Positions 43,750 through 53,757 of a stretch of 64,000 nt of DNA are shown in pieces. Source of the stretch: Alicyclobacillus tolerans (GTDB lineage: Bacteria; Bacillota; Bacilli; Alicyclobacillales; Alicyclobacillaceae); assembly GCF_900142255.1 (NCBI RefSeq), contig NZ_FRAF01000001.1:124001-188000 (forward strand), in the 5' to 3' direction. Numbering within the stretch: the stretch's first letter is position 1; every line of letters starts with the position of its first letter. The translations under genes and the position numbers were made by a program. The notes under the pieces are model-generated. The model was given only the letters and a program-made list of their open reading frames with translations, ran no database searches and was not told where the DNA came from.

Positions 43750-45918
43750 CTACTGAGTAACACGTTCAACAGAGAGCGTATCTTTGAGTCTTTTCAAACG
43801 TTCCGAAACAGAACGCAAATGATCAAGATTGCGTATTCTTAAATCCAAATGTACATGAGCGATTTTTTTCTTGTCTACACGAGCATTCACGCCCATAATA
43901 TCCGTTTTGGTTTCTGCTATAGCATTCATCATTTCATTAATCAAGCCATGCCTGTCCATAGCTGTGACTTCAAGTTCTACATGATAAAACCAATCTCGGC
44001 TTGATGCCCATTCGACTTCGAGCATGCGATTACCATCTGCAACTAACGGTTGTACATTAGGACAATCTTTACGATGTACCGATACTCCGCGACCACGTGT
44101 GATAAAACCGACAATTTCATCGCCCGGTACAGGATGACAACATCTTGCAAAGCGAATCAGCAAATTGTCAATTCCTTTAACTCGAACTCCCATTTCACTC
44201 ACAAGTTCACGATTTTTTCGCTCCAATGTGAGAGAATCCACATCTTTAGTCTGTTGTTCACGACGGAATTTCTCAAGGATGCGAGAAACTACATGTCCTG
44301 CACTCAGTCCGCCATAACCCACTGCGGCATAGAGATCTTCCTCACGAGTAAATGAAAATTTTTGCAGGATATCCGTTAAATATGAGCCATTTAATAAGGA
44401 GACATCCAATCTCTGACGAATTAATTCACGCTCAATCGCTTCACGCCCGCGAGCAATATTTTCTTCACGTTTCTCACGTTTGAACCATTGCCGGATTTTA
44501 CTTTTCGCCTGTGAAGATTTGACGATTTTTAGCCAGTCTCTGCTCGGACCATAGCCTGTTTTAGCGGTCAAAATTTCTACAATATCACCAGTACGCAATC
44601 GATAGTCAAGAGGAACCATTTTCCCGTTAACACGCGCTCCAATGCATCGATTGCCAATATCCGTATGAACACGATAGGCAAAATCAATAGGTACACTTCC
44701 AGCTGGTAAATCAAACACGTCCCCTTTAGGAGTAAAAACAAACACTTCGTCAGCAAACAAGTCAATCTTAAGGGTCTCCATAAATTCTTGAGCACCCCGA
44801 AAATCTTGCTGCCATTCCAACACTTCACGAAACCACGCTAATTTTTGAGCAAATTTGCCTTCCGCTCTTGCGCTCCCTTCTTTATAAACCCAGTGAGCCG
44901 CAATTCCATACTCAGCTGTCTGATGCATTTCCCATGTGCGAATCTGAATTTCCAACGGTTCTCCCCGAGGACCAATCACCGTTGTATGAAGGCTTTGGTA
45001 CATATTCGCTTTCGGCATGGCAATATAATCTTTAAAACGGCCTGGCATTGGCTTCCACATTGTGTGAACCAGCCCCAAGACGCCGTAACAATCCTTGATA
45101 CTTTCCACCGTTACTCGTACAGCAAACAGATCATAAATCTCGTTAAACTCTTTATTCTGGGTAATCATTTTTCGATAGATACTATAAATATGTTTTGCCC
45201 GTCCGGAAACTTCAGCATTCAAATCGAGATCGTCCAACTTATGTTTTAATACGTCTATCACTTCATTAATAAATCGTTCGCGCTCTTGACGTTTTTGCGC
45301 CATCAGTTCCACGATATTGTAATACTGCTCTGGATTTAAATATCGAAAAGCAATATCTTCAAGTTCCCATTTAACCGTGTAAATCCCCAATCTATGAGCA
45401 AGAGGTGCAAAAATTTCTAAAGTTTCACGAGCTGTACGCAGCTGTTTGTCTGGAGGTTGATATTTAAGTGTGCGCATGTTATGCAATCGATCGGCTAATT
45501 TAATAATCAGTACACGAATATCACGTGCCATGGCTAGAAACATCTTGCGTAAATTCTCTGCCTGCTGTTCTTCACGAGAATCAAATTTAATCCGCTTCAG
45601 TTTCGTAACACCGTCAACTAGCGCTGCAACGTCCGCACCAAAATGCTGCACTAAATCTGCATCTGTTACTTGTGTGTCTTCCACGACATCATGAAGCAGG
45701 CCCGCCACAATTGTAGTTGCGTCCAATTTTAAATCAGCTAATATGTTTGCAACCGCCAACGGATGCGTGATGTAAGGTTCTCCTGATTTGCGAAATTGTC
45801 CTTCATGGGCTTTACGCGCTAATTCGTAAGCGCGACGAATCGTCTCAACTTCATCCGCCTCACTATACGCCGACACAATATGACAGAGATCGTCCAGTGA
45901 ACGTTCTTCGCTTACCAT
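43750..45918 (-). CDS. relA: RelA/SpoT-family (p)ppGpp synthetase/hydrolase
   Basis: A 722-residue bifunctional Rel protein. The HD hydrolase domain has HPLAVANILADL and LLHDVVEDT (residues ~46-80) and RLHNMRTL. The synthetase domain has YDLFAVRVTV, RFKDYIAMPKANMYQSLHTTV and EIQIRTWEMHQTAEYGIAAHW (residues ~240-345). TGS (FTPKGDVFDLPAGSVPIDFAYRVH in part, near 395), a zinc-finger-like CCHPVPGDEIVGFITRG region and a C-terminal ACT domain follow. Length fits the long ribosome-linked type. GAGGAGG lies 9 bases before the ATG, in a CGCAAAGCG hairpin context shared with the bacilliredoxin gene. Confidence 0.97.
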   Translation of the reverse strand: MVSEERSLDDLCHIVSAYSEADEVETIRRAYELARKAHEGQFRKSGEPYITHPLAVANILADLKLDATTIVAGLLHDVVEDTQVTDADLVQHFGADVAALVDGVTKLKRIKFDSREEQQAENLRKMFLAMARDIRVLIIKLADRLHNMRTLKYQPPDKQLRTARETLEIFAPLAHRLGIYTVKWELEDIAFRYLNPEQYYNIVELMAQKRQERERFINEVIDVLKHKLDDLDLNAEVSGRAKHIYSIYRKMITQNKEFNEIYDLFAVRVTVESIKDCYGVLGLVHTMWKPMPGRFKDYIAMPKANMYQSLHTTVIGPRGEPLEIQIRTWEMHQTAEYGIAAHWVYKEGSARAEGKFAQKLAWFREVLEWQQDFRGAQEFMETLKIDLFADEVFVFTPKGDVFDLPAGSVPIDFAYRVHTDIGNRCIGARVNGKMVPLDYRLRTGDIVEILTAKTGYGPSRDWLKIVKSSQAKSKIRQWFKREKREENIARGREAIERELIRQRLDVSLLNGSYLTDILQKFSFTREEDLYAAVGYGGLSAGHVVSRILEKFRREQQTKDVDSLTLERKNRELVSEMGVRVKGIDNLLIRFARCCHPVPGDEIVGFITRGRGVSVHRKDCPNVQPLVADGNRMLEVEWASSRDWFYHVELEVTAMDRHGLINEMMNAIAETKTDIMGVNARVDKKKIAHVHLDLRIRNLDHLRSVSERLKRLKDTLSVERVTQ

Positions 45919-45975
45919 CCACCGAAACCTCCTCGCTTTGCGAGTCTATAGGTGACTCGTTGCCATTTGTCCCTT

Positions 45976-46503
45976 TCAATCGTACTGAACCAATGTCTGA
46001 ATAGGCAACTGAGGAATTTTGTCCAAAAGAACTTGCCGTCCACCAAGTTCTTTTAGTTCTATCAAAAACGCCGCTCCAACCACAATACCGCCTAATTGTT
46101 GAACCAAATCAATAGTTGCGCTCATTGTCCCACCAGTGGCCAACAAGTCATCCGCTACTAAAACGCGTTGACCCTGCATGATGGCATCTTCATGAATTTC
46201 CAAAGTATCCTCTCCATATTCAAGTGCATAACTGGCTGATCTCGTTTTATATGGCAATTTCCCTTTTTTTCTTACAGGCGCAAATCCACAACCAGTTACG
46301 ACGGCAAGGGGAGCTCCTATGACGTAGCCTCGAGCCTCCGGACCTACAACCATTTGCGCTTGACACTGGTTGCAAAACTCAGCCAGAGTTTGTATCGATT
46401 GTTGATATAACAAACCATTAGCCAATAGAGGCGTAATATCCCGAAACAATATACCTTTCTTTGGAAAATCAGGGATGTCCCGAATCATTTCACGAAATCG
46501 CAT
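45976..46503 (-). CDS. apt: Adenine phosphoribosyltransferase
   Basis: A 175-residue salvage enzyme that makes AMP from adenine and PRPP. IRDIPDFPKKGILFRDITPLL is the N-terminal family block, GPEARGYVIGAPLA the adenine site, and VLVADDLLATGGTMSATIDL the PRPP loop. Start: ATG 46503 follows GGAGAGGG; the longest frame adds 28 codons that run into recJ. The apt-relA pair is conserved in Firmicutes. Confidence 0.95.
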   Translation of the reverse strand: MRFREMIRDIPDFPKKGILFRDITPLLANGLLYQQSIQTLAEFCNQCQAQMVVGPEARGYVIGAPLAVVTGCGFAPVRKKGKLPYKTRSASYALEYGEDTLEIHEDAIMQGQRVLVADDLLATGGTMSATIDLVQQLGGIVVGAAFLIELKELGGRQVLLDKIPQLPIQTLVQYD

Positions 46504-46549
46504 AATACCCTCTCCAAAATCATAAACTTGGTAACGAATGTCTTCCTGA

Positions 46550-48568
46550 TTATCTAGCAGATGAAAGACTACTTGTATCAGCAACAATCTCCATATTTTC
46601 GATGAGATGTTGTTGGTAAATGAACGAGTCGCGGATTTTTCGAGCAGACTCTACTTGCACCTTATAATACGCAGTCGCATCCTCAACAGCAAATCCCAAT
46701 TCGCAAAAGATAGACATAAGAAGATTTAGGCGCGGTAATTTTTTTTGCCAATGATGCAGATTTTGCTTGTCAATCTGAGATTGTTGAGAAAACCAATGAT
46801 AATATTTTGAGATTTCTTGTCGACGAAGAGGGTGCAAATGACGCCAAGCATTTTTAACGTGTATTTGTACCCGCTTCTGTCCTTGCCATTGATTTTCCAC
46901 AATTTCAACGATAGCCCCCAGACAATCACCAGGATGCCATGAATTGCAAATTTTAGGAGCTTGAAACCAAATCCATTGACCGATTGTCGCTTCCTCATCA
47001 CGGACTGTAAATCTTAAATGATTCTGTTCTTTACCAATCCACTGCATGTCGATTAACTCTACAGGTCCCATATAAAAACAAAAGGATTTAAAACCGTTTC
47101 CATAGGGTTGGAGCCTTGTTAACCAATGCGCAAGTTCAGGCGTTGCTTCACGAAACATAAGATTTCCATCACTAGTCAGTGGGACATGCACATCATGTTT
47201 ATCTTTTGCCTGGTTTTTTACAGTTGATTGAAACTGTCTCCGAAATGCCTCTAATTGATGGCGTTCTACAGCACAGCCTACAGCGTAGTCATGTCCCCCA
47301 AAATGGTGCAATGTTTCCTGACAGGATTCCAGAATGGCAAGCAGCGAATCATTTCCATAAGAACGACCGGATCCGCGCAAGAGATGTTGGCCGTTATTGG
47401 CAAATACAATAGCTGGTGATTGGAATTTTTCCGCAAGACGAGCAGCCACAATCCCTACCACTCCAAGCGGCCATTCTCCCCACACAACAATGCCCCGAGC
47501 ATTTTCCAGTTGGTTTTGGTATTGCTCAATGGCCGCAGCGGTAGCTATCTCTGTCCAGGACTTTCGTTCTCGGTTTAATGACTCTATGGTTTCCGCCAGT
47601 GACTTCGCTTCTTCTGAACTTGGTCGATGCAACAAACGAAATGCAATATCGGCTGAATCCATTCTACCTGCTGCATTGAGACGAGGAATCATTCGCCAAA
47701 GCAATTGTTGGAGAGTGATTGACTCACCTTCAGGTAATCCTGCAACATGCAGAAGTGCACGCCAACCCGCATGAGACCATTGAGAGAGTACCTGTAAGCC
47801 ATCCTTTATCAATCGTCGGTTCTCTCCAAGCATTGGCATTACATCCGCAAGTGCGCCGAGTGAAGCTAAAGCGATCCATTCGTTTTCGATATGGCCGTTG
47901 TGTAATGCAGCAGCTAATTTTAATGCTACACCTGCTCCTGATAATCGTTTGGCAACTATGGCATTTCTATGCCGGATATAATGCACTATAGCATGAGCTA
48001 TGGGTAGTTCCTCACCGTGTTCGTGATGATCCGTAACAATGACTGGCAAGTGATATAATCTCGCTGTTTTCACAGCTTCTATTGCTCTTATTCCATTGTC
48101 TACAGTAATAAGCAGCGATGCCTCCAATTGCACAGCTTTCTCTACATGCTTAACTTGCAAACCGTATCCATCTTCTACACGATGCGGAATCCAACAAACC
48201 ACTTTTGCGCCAAGACGTTCTAGAGCGTCGGTCAGTATAGTCGAGGCTGTTACGCCGTCCACATCGTAATCTCCAACCACCACAATGGGTTGATGACTAG
48301 ATATACATTCAGCAATGATTTGACAAGCTAAATTCATGTCCAGAAAATCATCCGGTGGTGAGTAGGAAGGAGATTCAGCAAGAAATTCAGCTATTTCCGA
48401 TAAAGTATGAAATCCACGTTTCCACAATAGTTCGACGAGCAAATGCGGTACAGAAAAATGTTCTGCAATCCTGTCTATTTCTTCAGAATCAGCAGAGCTA
48501 TTGACCCAAAGTAGCTTGTCTTCTCTGTCATTCACTTCTTGATAAACATCAATCATGAGTCTGTCCAT
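46550..48568 (-). CDS. recJ: Single-stranded-DNA-specific exonuclease RecJ
   Basis: A 672-residue 5'-3' exonuclease for recombination and mismatch repair. The DHH domain has VVGDYDVDGVTAST, LLITVDNGI and VIVTDHHEHG; the DHHA1 domain has HHFGGHDYAVGCAV (normally GGHxxAAG) near residue 410; an OB-like domain and a C-terminal extension follow. Start: ATG 48568 has GGAG 9 bases upstream and overlaps the CDF gene by 20 bases. Confidence 0.95.
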   Translation of the reverse strand: MDRLMIDVYQEVNDREDKLLWVNSSADSEEIDRIAEHFSVPHLLVELLWKRGFHTLSEIAEFLAESPSYSPPDDFLDMNLACQIIAECISSHQPIVVVGDYDVDGVTASTILTDALERLGAKVVCWIPHRVEDGYGLQVKHVEKAVQLEASLLITVDNGIRAIEAVKTARLYHLPVIVTDHHEHGEELPIAHAIVHYIRHRNAIVAKRLSGAGVALKLAAALHNGHIENEWIALASLGALADVMPMLGENRRLIKDGLQVLSQWSHAGWRALLHVAGLPEGESITLQQLLWRMIPRLNAAGRMDSADIAFRLLHRPSSEEAKSLAETIESLNRERKSWTEIATAAAIEQYQNQLENARGIVVWGEWPLGVVGIVAARLAEKFQSPAIVFANNGQHLLRGSGRSYGNDSLLAILESCQETLHHFGGHDYAVGCAVERHQLEAFRRQFQSTVKNQAKDKHDVHVPLTSDGNLMFREATPELAHWLTRLQPYGNGFKSFCFYMGPVELIDMQWIGKEQNHLRFTVRDEEATIGQWIWFQAPKICNSWHPGDCLGAIVEIVENQWQGQKRVQIHVKNAWRHLHPLRRQEISKYYHWFSQQSQIDKQNLHHWQKKLPRLNLLMSIFCELGFAVEDATAYYKVQVESARKIRDSFIYQQHLIENMEIVADTSSLSSAR

Positions 48569-49460
48569 GTTCCTCTTCTCCTTCCACATACGGGTTCACA
48601 TGGACAAATACATCCAAAATACGTGGAAAATTTGCTTTCATAGATTGACGCAAACTGGCGGCAATTTGATGCCCTTCAGCCACTGTGAGATTTGCATCCA
48701 CGCTAATCTCAACATCTACAACCACATATGAACCGTGATCGCGCACACGCAAATCGTCAATATGGCAGACCCCACTTGAATGTTCTATCGATTCCCGATA
48801 AGGTGTTAAATCGGCATCCTCAAGAACCACGCGATCCATTAAAGGTTGTAAGGAGTCACGAGCAATTTTCAAAGCCATTTTGACAACTAAAATCGCGACA
48901 ACTGCTCCTGCCACTCCATCCATTTGCATCAGCCAGACCCAATGAAGATAGCGGCCCAACAGTGAAAGGAGAATACCCAACAGAGCGGCCAGAGATGAAT
49001 AGACATCGGAGCGATTGTCATAAGCGCTGGCCATCAGACTTTGACTTCGTTTTTTCTTAGCTATACGGATATTGACTTGGAACATCGATTCTTTAACGAG
49101 CATGGAGATAAACGCTGTCCAAGCAGCTAACCAATCTGGTTGAATAGGAGGGAAAAAGAGGGAACGCAAAGAGGAGTAGGCAACCTCCAAAGCAGCGGCT
49201 ATCAAAAAGCCCGCAACAATGGAAGCTGCAATTAACTCCGCTTTTCCGTGACCATACGGATGATCATCATCGGGCGGTTTACGAGCAATTCGCAAGCCTA
49301 CTACGACTGCTACACTGCCAACTACATCTGCACCTGAATGAACAGCGTCGGCGATGATGGCTTCATTACCTGTAATGACTCCAACTATACCTTTACCAAA
49401 GGTCAACAAGATATTGAGCAGGGTATTGATCCACGCTATTCTTGCTGTAGTCCCACTCAA
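48549..49460 (-). CDS. Cation diffusion facilitator family transporter
   Basis: A 303-residue CDF efflux protein. The transport-site pair is in ADAVHSGADVVGS (residues ~36-48) and YDNRSDVYSS (near 147); the histidine-rich HPYGHGKAELIAA loop is typical of Zn/Fe/Mn exporters. Six membrane helices are followed by a cytoplasmic ferredoxin-like domain ending in HVNPYVEGEEEHGQTHD. It starts inside the secF stop (4-base overlap) and overlaps recJ, so it is translated with them; the metal is unknown. Confidence 0.9.
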   Translation of the reverse strand: MSGTTARIAWINTLLNILLTFGKGIVGVITGNEAIIADAVHSGADVVGSVAVVVGLRIARKPPDDDHPYGHGKAELIAASIVAGFLIAAALEVAYSSLRSLFFPPIQPDWLAAWTAFISMLVKESMFQVNIRIAKKKRSQSLMASAYDNRSDVYSSLAALLGILLSLLGRYLHWVWLMQMDGVAGAVVAILVVKMALKIARDSLQPLMDRVVLEDADLTPYRESIEHSSGVCHIDDLRVRDHGSYVVVDVEISVDANLTVAEGHQIAASLRQSMKANFPRILDVFVHVNPYVEGEEEHGQTHD

Positions 49461-50365
49461 GCAGATTCCACCTGTGTCTTACGAATATAACTCCGTCCTC
49501 GCCATACGACCCAAAGTGGTGCAGCAATAAAGATGGAGCTATAGGCACCACTTATCAAGCCTACGATTAACGCGAGCGTAAAATCATGAATCGACTGCCC
49601 ACCAAAGAAGAACAACATGAGCGCTGCTATTAAGACAGTCGCTACCGTATTAATCGAACGAGTCATAGTCTGCCATAGGCTTTGATTAACCAGATCTTGT
49701 AATTCTTCGTAGCTTTTAGGCGGAGTTAATTTCATGTTCTCACGGATTCTGTCGAAGATAACGATGGTATCATTAATCGAATATCCAACAATGGTTAAAA
49801 CTGCCGCTACAAAAGTCAAATTAACTTCTACGCGAAATAAAGCAAAGACTGACATGACTATAAAAGCATCATGCAGCAAAGCCACAATTCCAGCAAGAGC
49901 AAAACGATATTCAAAGCGAATCGCAACATATATGACTATAAAGAGCGAGGCCAGTAAAACAGCCCAAACAGCTTTTCGAGAGGTTTGATTGGCAACAAAC
50001 GGATCGACTGTATTCACTTGGGGCTGCAAAGCATTGGGAAAAACTTTTGTGACGTCATTCGTAAGAGTATTAATTTGCTGGTTTGTCAGTACCTCTGGAA
50101 AACGAATAATCGCTGTTTCTCCATTTAAGCCAGCTACAGTAACATTGCTTGAAGCGACCGGTAGACCAGCATCTGACAGCCATTCATCCACTTTTGCCGT
50201 ATGAACTTTTTCATTCAATTGAATTTGCACCTGTGAGCCAGCTTTAAAATCCGTGCCAAGATTAAATCCGGAGACGAGAAACACAATCAGTCCTGCAACT
50301 GTAATCAACGAAGAAAGCGTAAAAAACCAAGCGCGCCGGCGGACAATATCAAACTTCACATTCAT
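49457..50365 (-). CDS. secF: Protein translocase subunit SecF
   Basis: A 302-residue six-helix subunit of the SecDF proton-driven translocation motor. SGFNLGTDFKAGSQVQIQ near residue 30 is the SecF D1 motif, and GYSINDTIVIFDRIRENM near residue 190 is the D4 motif with the proton-pathway aspartate. Start: ATG 50365 has GGAGGCG 7 bases upstream and overlaps the secD stop by 4 bases. SecD and SecF are separate here, unlike the fused SecDF of B. subtilis. Confidence 0.95.
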   Translation of the reverse strand: MNVKFDIVRRRAWFFTLSSLITVAGLIVFLVSGFNLGTDFKAGSQVQIQLNEKVHTAKVDEWLSDAGLPVASSNVTVAGLNGETAIIRFPEVLTNQQINTLTNDVTKVFPNALQPQVNTVDPFVANQTSRKAVWAVLLASLFIVIYVAIRFEYRFALAGIVALLHDAFIVMSVFALFRVEVNLTFVAAVLTIVGYSINDTIVIFDRIRENMKLTPPKSYEELQDLVNQSLWQTMTRSINTVATVLIAALMLFFFGGQSIHDFTLALIVGLISGAYSSIFIAAPLWVVWRGRSYIRKTQVESA

Positions 50366-51624
50366 TTTCCAGCGCCTCCTTTGCGCGCGCCGTACCAAGC
50401 AGGGTTTCTAAAGAGGTTGGATTTTGTCAATTGCAACAACATGGTACGTGACAAGAAAACAGCCGTTAATAGCGATACAATGATACTGACCATTAAGGCA
50501 ATGGCAAAACCACGAACATCTCCTTGACCGAACCAGAACATCACAAGACCTGCTATGAAAGTTGTTGCATTGGAGTCGAGAATGGTCCGTAAAGCACGCT
50601 TGCTACCCGCAATGGTAGCCGATTGTAAACTTCTACCATTTCTCACTTCATCTTTAATCCGCTCATACGTAATAATATTGGCGTCGACTGCAATACCCAT
50701 CCCAAGTATCAACGCCGCGAGTCCGGGTAGCGTCAAAGTAATTGGGAATCCAGCAAATACAAGTAAAGTCAGATAAGCGTAAGCAATAATCGCAATGTCA
50801 GCAATCAGACCAGCCAACCGGTAAATCGCAATCATGAAGAGGAAGATAAGGACAATAGCAACTAAGCCTGCATATAAGGTTGCTCGTAAAGAGGCAGCCC
50901 CCAATTGCGGTCCCACATTTGTTGAAGCAATCTGTTTTAAGGGATATGGAAGTGAACCTGCATTTAATTCTTTAGCCAATTGTTGCGCTTGTTGCATACT
51001 TCCAACACCAGAAATTTGTGTTTGACCGTTTTCAATGACACTCTGTACGGTTGCCGATTGTATCAAGTTTCCGTTCAAGAAAGTATAAACTGTTTTTCCA
51101 AGATATTCTTTAGTAATTTTAGCCCATAACGCTTTATTTTTAAAGGTTACGTCTACAACAGGTTGACCTGTTGTGCTATCCAATCCGGCTGTAGCATTGC
51201 TTTCCATATCTCTACCAGTGATGAGCAACGTCCCCGGCACCGGAACAGGCTTATTGTCCTTGCCCATTTTAATGTTTCCATAAATCTGCAAAACTGCTGT
51301 CTCGCCAATAATTTGCTCAGCCTGAGCCTGGTTGAAAGCTCCCGCCAATTGGACACTAATTTCATTGCCGTTTTCCAGATTAATTTGCGGTGAACTGACA
51401 CCGAGAGAATTCACTCTCGTTTCCACCGCTTGTAAAGCTGCTTCAATACCTGCTTGTGTCAGTGGTTCATTATTGACAGGTTCAATCTTATAGAGCAGAC
51501 TGATGCCACCTTTTAAATCAAGTCCAAGTGGAATCTGCCGCCACAGTTTCATGGTTGTTCCTGCTGCCAGGCCAATAATTATTACAGCAATCAGCAGAAA
51601 CGAGCCAAAACGGCTCCATTTCAT
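50362..51624 (-). CDS. secD: Protein translocase subunit SecD
   Basis: A 420-residue SecD. LGLDLKGGISLLYKI near residue 34 is the D1 motif, and ILGMGIAVDANIITYERIKDE near residue 305 is the D4 motif with the proton-pathway aspartate. The periplasmic P1 head lies between helices 1 and 2 (residues ~50-250). GCGAGGAGG precedes the ATG. First gene of secD-secF-CDF-recJ-apt-relA-dtd. Confidence 0.95.
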   Translation of the reverse strand: MKWSRFGSFLLIAVIIIGLAAGTTMKLWRQIPLGLDLKGGISLLYKIEPVNNEPLTQAGIEAALQAVETRVNSLGVSSPQINLENGNEISVQLAGAFNQAQAEQIIGETAVLQIYGNIKMGKDNKPVPVPGTLLITGRDMESNATAGLDSTTGQPVVDVTFKNKALWAKITKEYLGKTVYTFLNGNLIQSATVQSVIENGQTQISGVGSMQQAQQLAKELNAGSLPYPLKQIASTNVGPQLGAASLRATLYAGLVAIVLIFLFMIAIYRLAGLIADIAIIAYAYLTLLVFAGFPITLTLPGLAALILGMGIAVDANIITYERIKDEVRNGRSLQSATIAGSKRALRTILDSNATTFIAGLVMFWFGQGDVRGFAIALMVSIIVSLLTAVFLSRTMLLQLTKSNLFRNPAWYGARKGGAGK

Positions 51625-51690
51625 TGCTTGTCCTCCTCGCGATGAGCCAAAAGTTCCAGACCTTAGTATAATGGCGGTTGTTAAATATCG

Positions 51691-51981
51691 TCAAACCATC
51701 GGTTTATTTGATTCGTTGTGTTCTTCGTCATTTTCATCCAACATGCCTCGATAGGCATTCGCCATTTGAAAATTCATAAATTGGTCTATGCGCATAGATA
51801 AAATAGCATCTACCAAAGCATACAGACGATTCGTTCCTCGCGTCAGCCATTTTGCACAACGCCAAATATCTCTGACTTTTACACTTTCATAGCCAAGGGC
51901 TGTAAATTCCTCTACCTTCACTTGACAAATGGACTGAATTTCTGCTGTAAAATCATCTCTATCCACATCCTGTTCATTCAC
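51691..51981 (-). CDS. ComN-like post-transcriptional regulator
   Basis: A 96-residue protein that fits the post-transcriptional regulator family (ComN/YrzD). VEEFTALGYESVKVRDIWRC and LSMRIDQFMNFQMANAYRG are the recognisable blocks. In B. subtilis comN lies at this same place beside secDF and spoVB and controls comE mRNA. Start: GTG 51981 has GGAGG 8 bases upstream; the longest frame adds eight codons that contain that site. Confidence 0.8.
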   Translation of the reverse strand: MNEQDVDRDDFTAEIQSICQVKVEEFTALGYESVKVRDIWRCAKWLTRGTNRLYALVDAILSMRIDQFMNFQMANAYRGMLDENDEEHNESNKPMV

Positions 51982-52105
51982 CCATTGTACCTCCATCCTG
52001 ACCATTTTCTAAAGGCTATCACACAGCTAGATTCTCCGTTCCCGTGAAATTTCCTACCAAACAAATCATCTGAACATTCACTTGGACTAACCGTCAACAG
52101 ACAGG

Positions 52106-52113
52106 CATACGCT
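52106..52113 (+). promoter_or_regulatory. Weak SigE-like -10 upstream of spoVB
   Basis: CATACGCT matches the SigE -10 CATACAMT at 7 of 8 positions, 68 bases before the ATG. No fitting -35 is visible, so this is tentative. Confidence 0.25.
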
Positions 52114-52173
52114 TGTATCGATATTCTGTCTATGAACGACCGTTCCATGGGCAGGCCAAAGGAGGCCGACAAC

Positions 52174-53757
52174 ATGAAACGCCAAACATTTGTGCACGGC
52201 GCACTCGTGCTTATGGCAGCTAGTTTGGTGACACGTATTATGGGATTCGTCTATCGAATCTTTCTTACGCGTCTCATTGGTGCATCTGGAATGGGCCTCT
52301 TTCAGCTCGTTTTTCCGTTGCTTAATCTGGTCCTTACCTTTGTAACCGCTGGTTTGCCCATAGCCATTTCCAAACTTGTTGCTGAAGCTGTAGCAGCGGG
52401 CGATCGCGTTCGGATTTTACGCATCATTCGTGTCAGTTCCTGGGTTATCGGTGTGCTGGCTGTTATTTTTACTGCCATCATGTGGTTTGCCAGACACTTC
52501 ATTCTCCATCATTGGCTATCCGACCCACGTGCTTACCCATCTTATTTAGCCATGATTCCTATTGTCAGCATCATTGCTATAGCAACGATCTATCGCGGTT
52601 ACTTCCAGGGAATTCAAGATATGACTCCTACTGCAGTAGCCTCCATCATTGAACAAACTGTTCGTATTTTAACCATTTGGGGACTGGCTGCTTATTTTAT
52701 TCGTTTCTCCCTGCCATTTGCCGCTGCAGCAGCCATGATGGGAATGGTATTCGGAGAATTGTCAGGATTGCTCTATCTCATCTTTCAGCAGAAAAAAAGA
52801 GCAAGAATCAATCAAATTTTACCAAACGCTCCTGCCAGAAGCAGCGAGACTGTCCGTCAAACACTGCGCTCATTGGCGGCAATTGCCGCTCCTGTCACAT
52901 TAAGTCGACTCATTTCCTCGGCAATCTTTGCCTTGGAACCTATTTTGGTAACCCGGGCACTCTTGAAAGCAGGCATGACAACACATGCAGCAACCTCAGC
53001 ATATGGGGAATACAGCGGAATGGCTATTCCACTCTTGTTATTTCCTACCGTATTCACTTGGTCATTGGCAACCAATTTAGTCCCCAATGTCTCCGAAGCT
53101 ATTGCTGGTTCAAATTTAAGACGAGTTCGCGTGCGCCTTTCACAAAGTTTCTTAGCCACTGCTATTGTTGGTTTTCCGTCTTCTGTCATGCTGGCGTTGT
53201 TTGCAACACCGTTATGCGCTTCTATCTATCACCAAGCAGAAGTTGGAAAAATTCTTGCTGTCATGGCACCAGCTGGATTCTTTTTGTATCTACAAGCCCC
53301 CTTAACCGGAATTTTACAAGGTCTCGATCACGCTGGAATTGCTATGCGAAACTCGATTATAGGGGGCATTTTACGGCTCGGAATGATCTATTTTCTAGCT
53401 CGTCAACCCCATCTCAATATTATGGGTGTTGCATACGCAGTTACCATTTCCATTGTAGTAACCACCATTCTGCATATGATCAGCGTCGGCAGGAGAATTG
53501 GTTTTCCAGTGCGACTAGAAAGTTTGCTCAAAACCATTTTCGCTTCGTTGATCATTTACGGATTCTTAGAAATCATCACTAAAAGAACCACTACCGCTGT
53601 CGGCGGAAAGCTCTGGCTAGCGATATTTGCTGGATTTTTGCTCTATTTTCTTCTACTTTGCGGCATGCGTGTTGTCACTACCGACAATGTAAAACGTTTG
53701 CCAAAAATCGGTCAATTATTAGCTACGATAGTCTCCTGGGTTCCCTTTTCTGTCTAA
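52174..53757 (+). CDS. spoVB: Stage V sporulation protein B-like polysaccharide flippase
   Basis: A 527-residue MVF/MATE-type membrane protein of 14 helices, a relative of the lipid II or polysaccharide flippases needed for the spore cortex. The N-terminal GALVLMAASLVTRIMGFVYRI, GASGMGLFQLVFPLLNL and YRGYFQGIQDMTPTAVASIIEQ motifs are typical of SpoVB. Start: ATG 52174 has AAAGGAGG 8 bases upstream; the longest frame adds 14 codons. The last 39 bases overlap the convergent DUF421 gene. Confidence 0.92.
   Translation: MKRQTFVHGALVLMAASLVTRIMGFVYRIFLTRLIGASGMGLFQLVFPLLNLVLTFVTAGLPIAISKLVAEAVAAGDRVRILRIIRVSSWVIGVLAVIFTAIMWFARHFILHHWLSDPRAYPSYLAMIPIVSIIAIATIYRGYFQGIQDMTPTAVASIIEQTVRILTIWGLAAYFIRFSLPFAAAAAMMGMVFGELSGLLYLIFQQKKRARINQILPNAPARSSETVRQTLRSLAAIAAPVTLSRLISSAIFALEPILVTRALLKAGMTTHAATSAYGEYSGMAIPLLLFPTVFTWSLATNLVPNVSEAIAGSNLRRVRVRLSQSFLATAIVGFPSSVMLALFATPLCASIYHQAEVGKILAVMAPAGFFLYLQAPLTGILQGLDHAGIAMRNSIIGGILRLGMIYFLARQPHLNIMGVAYAVTISIVVTTILHMISVGRRIGFPVRLESLLKTIFASLIIYGFLEIITKRTTTAVGGKLWLAIFAGFLLYFLLLCGMRVVTTDNVKRLPKIGQLLATIVSWVPFSV

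Noticed and set aside
52677-53582. 301-codon open frame on the plus strand inside spoVB
   Set aside because: It lies wholly within spoVB in another frame, has no ribosome site, and its product is a low-sense mix rich in Ser, His and Arg.
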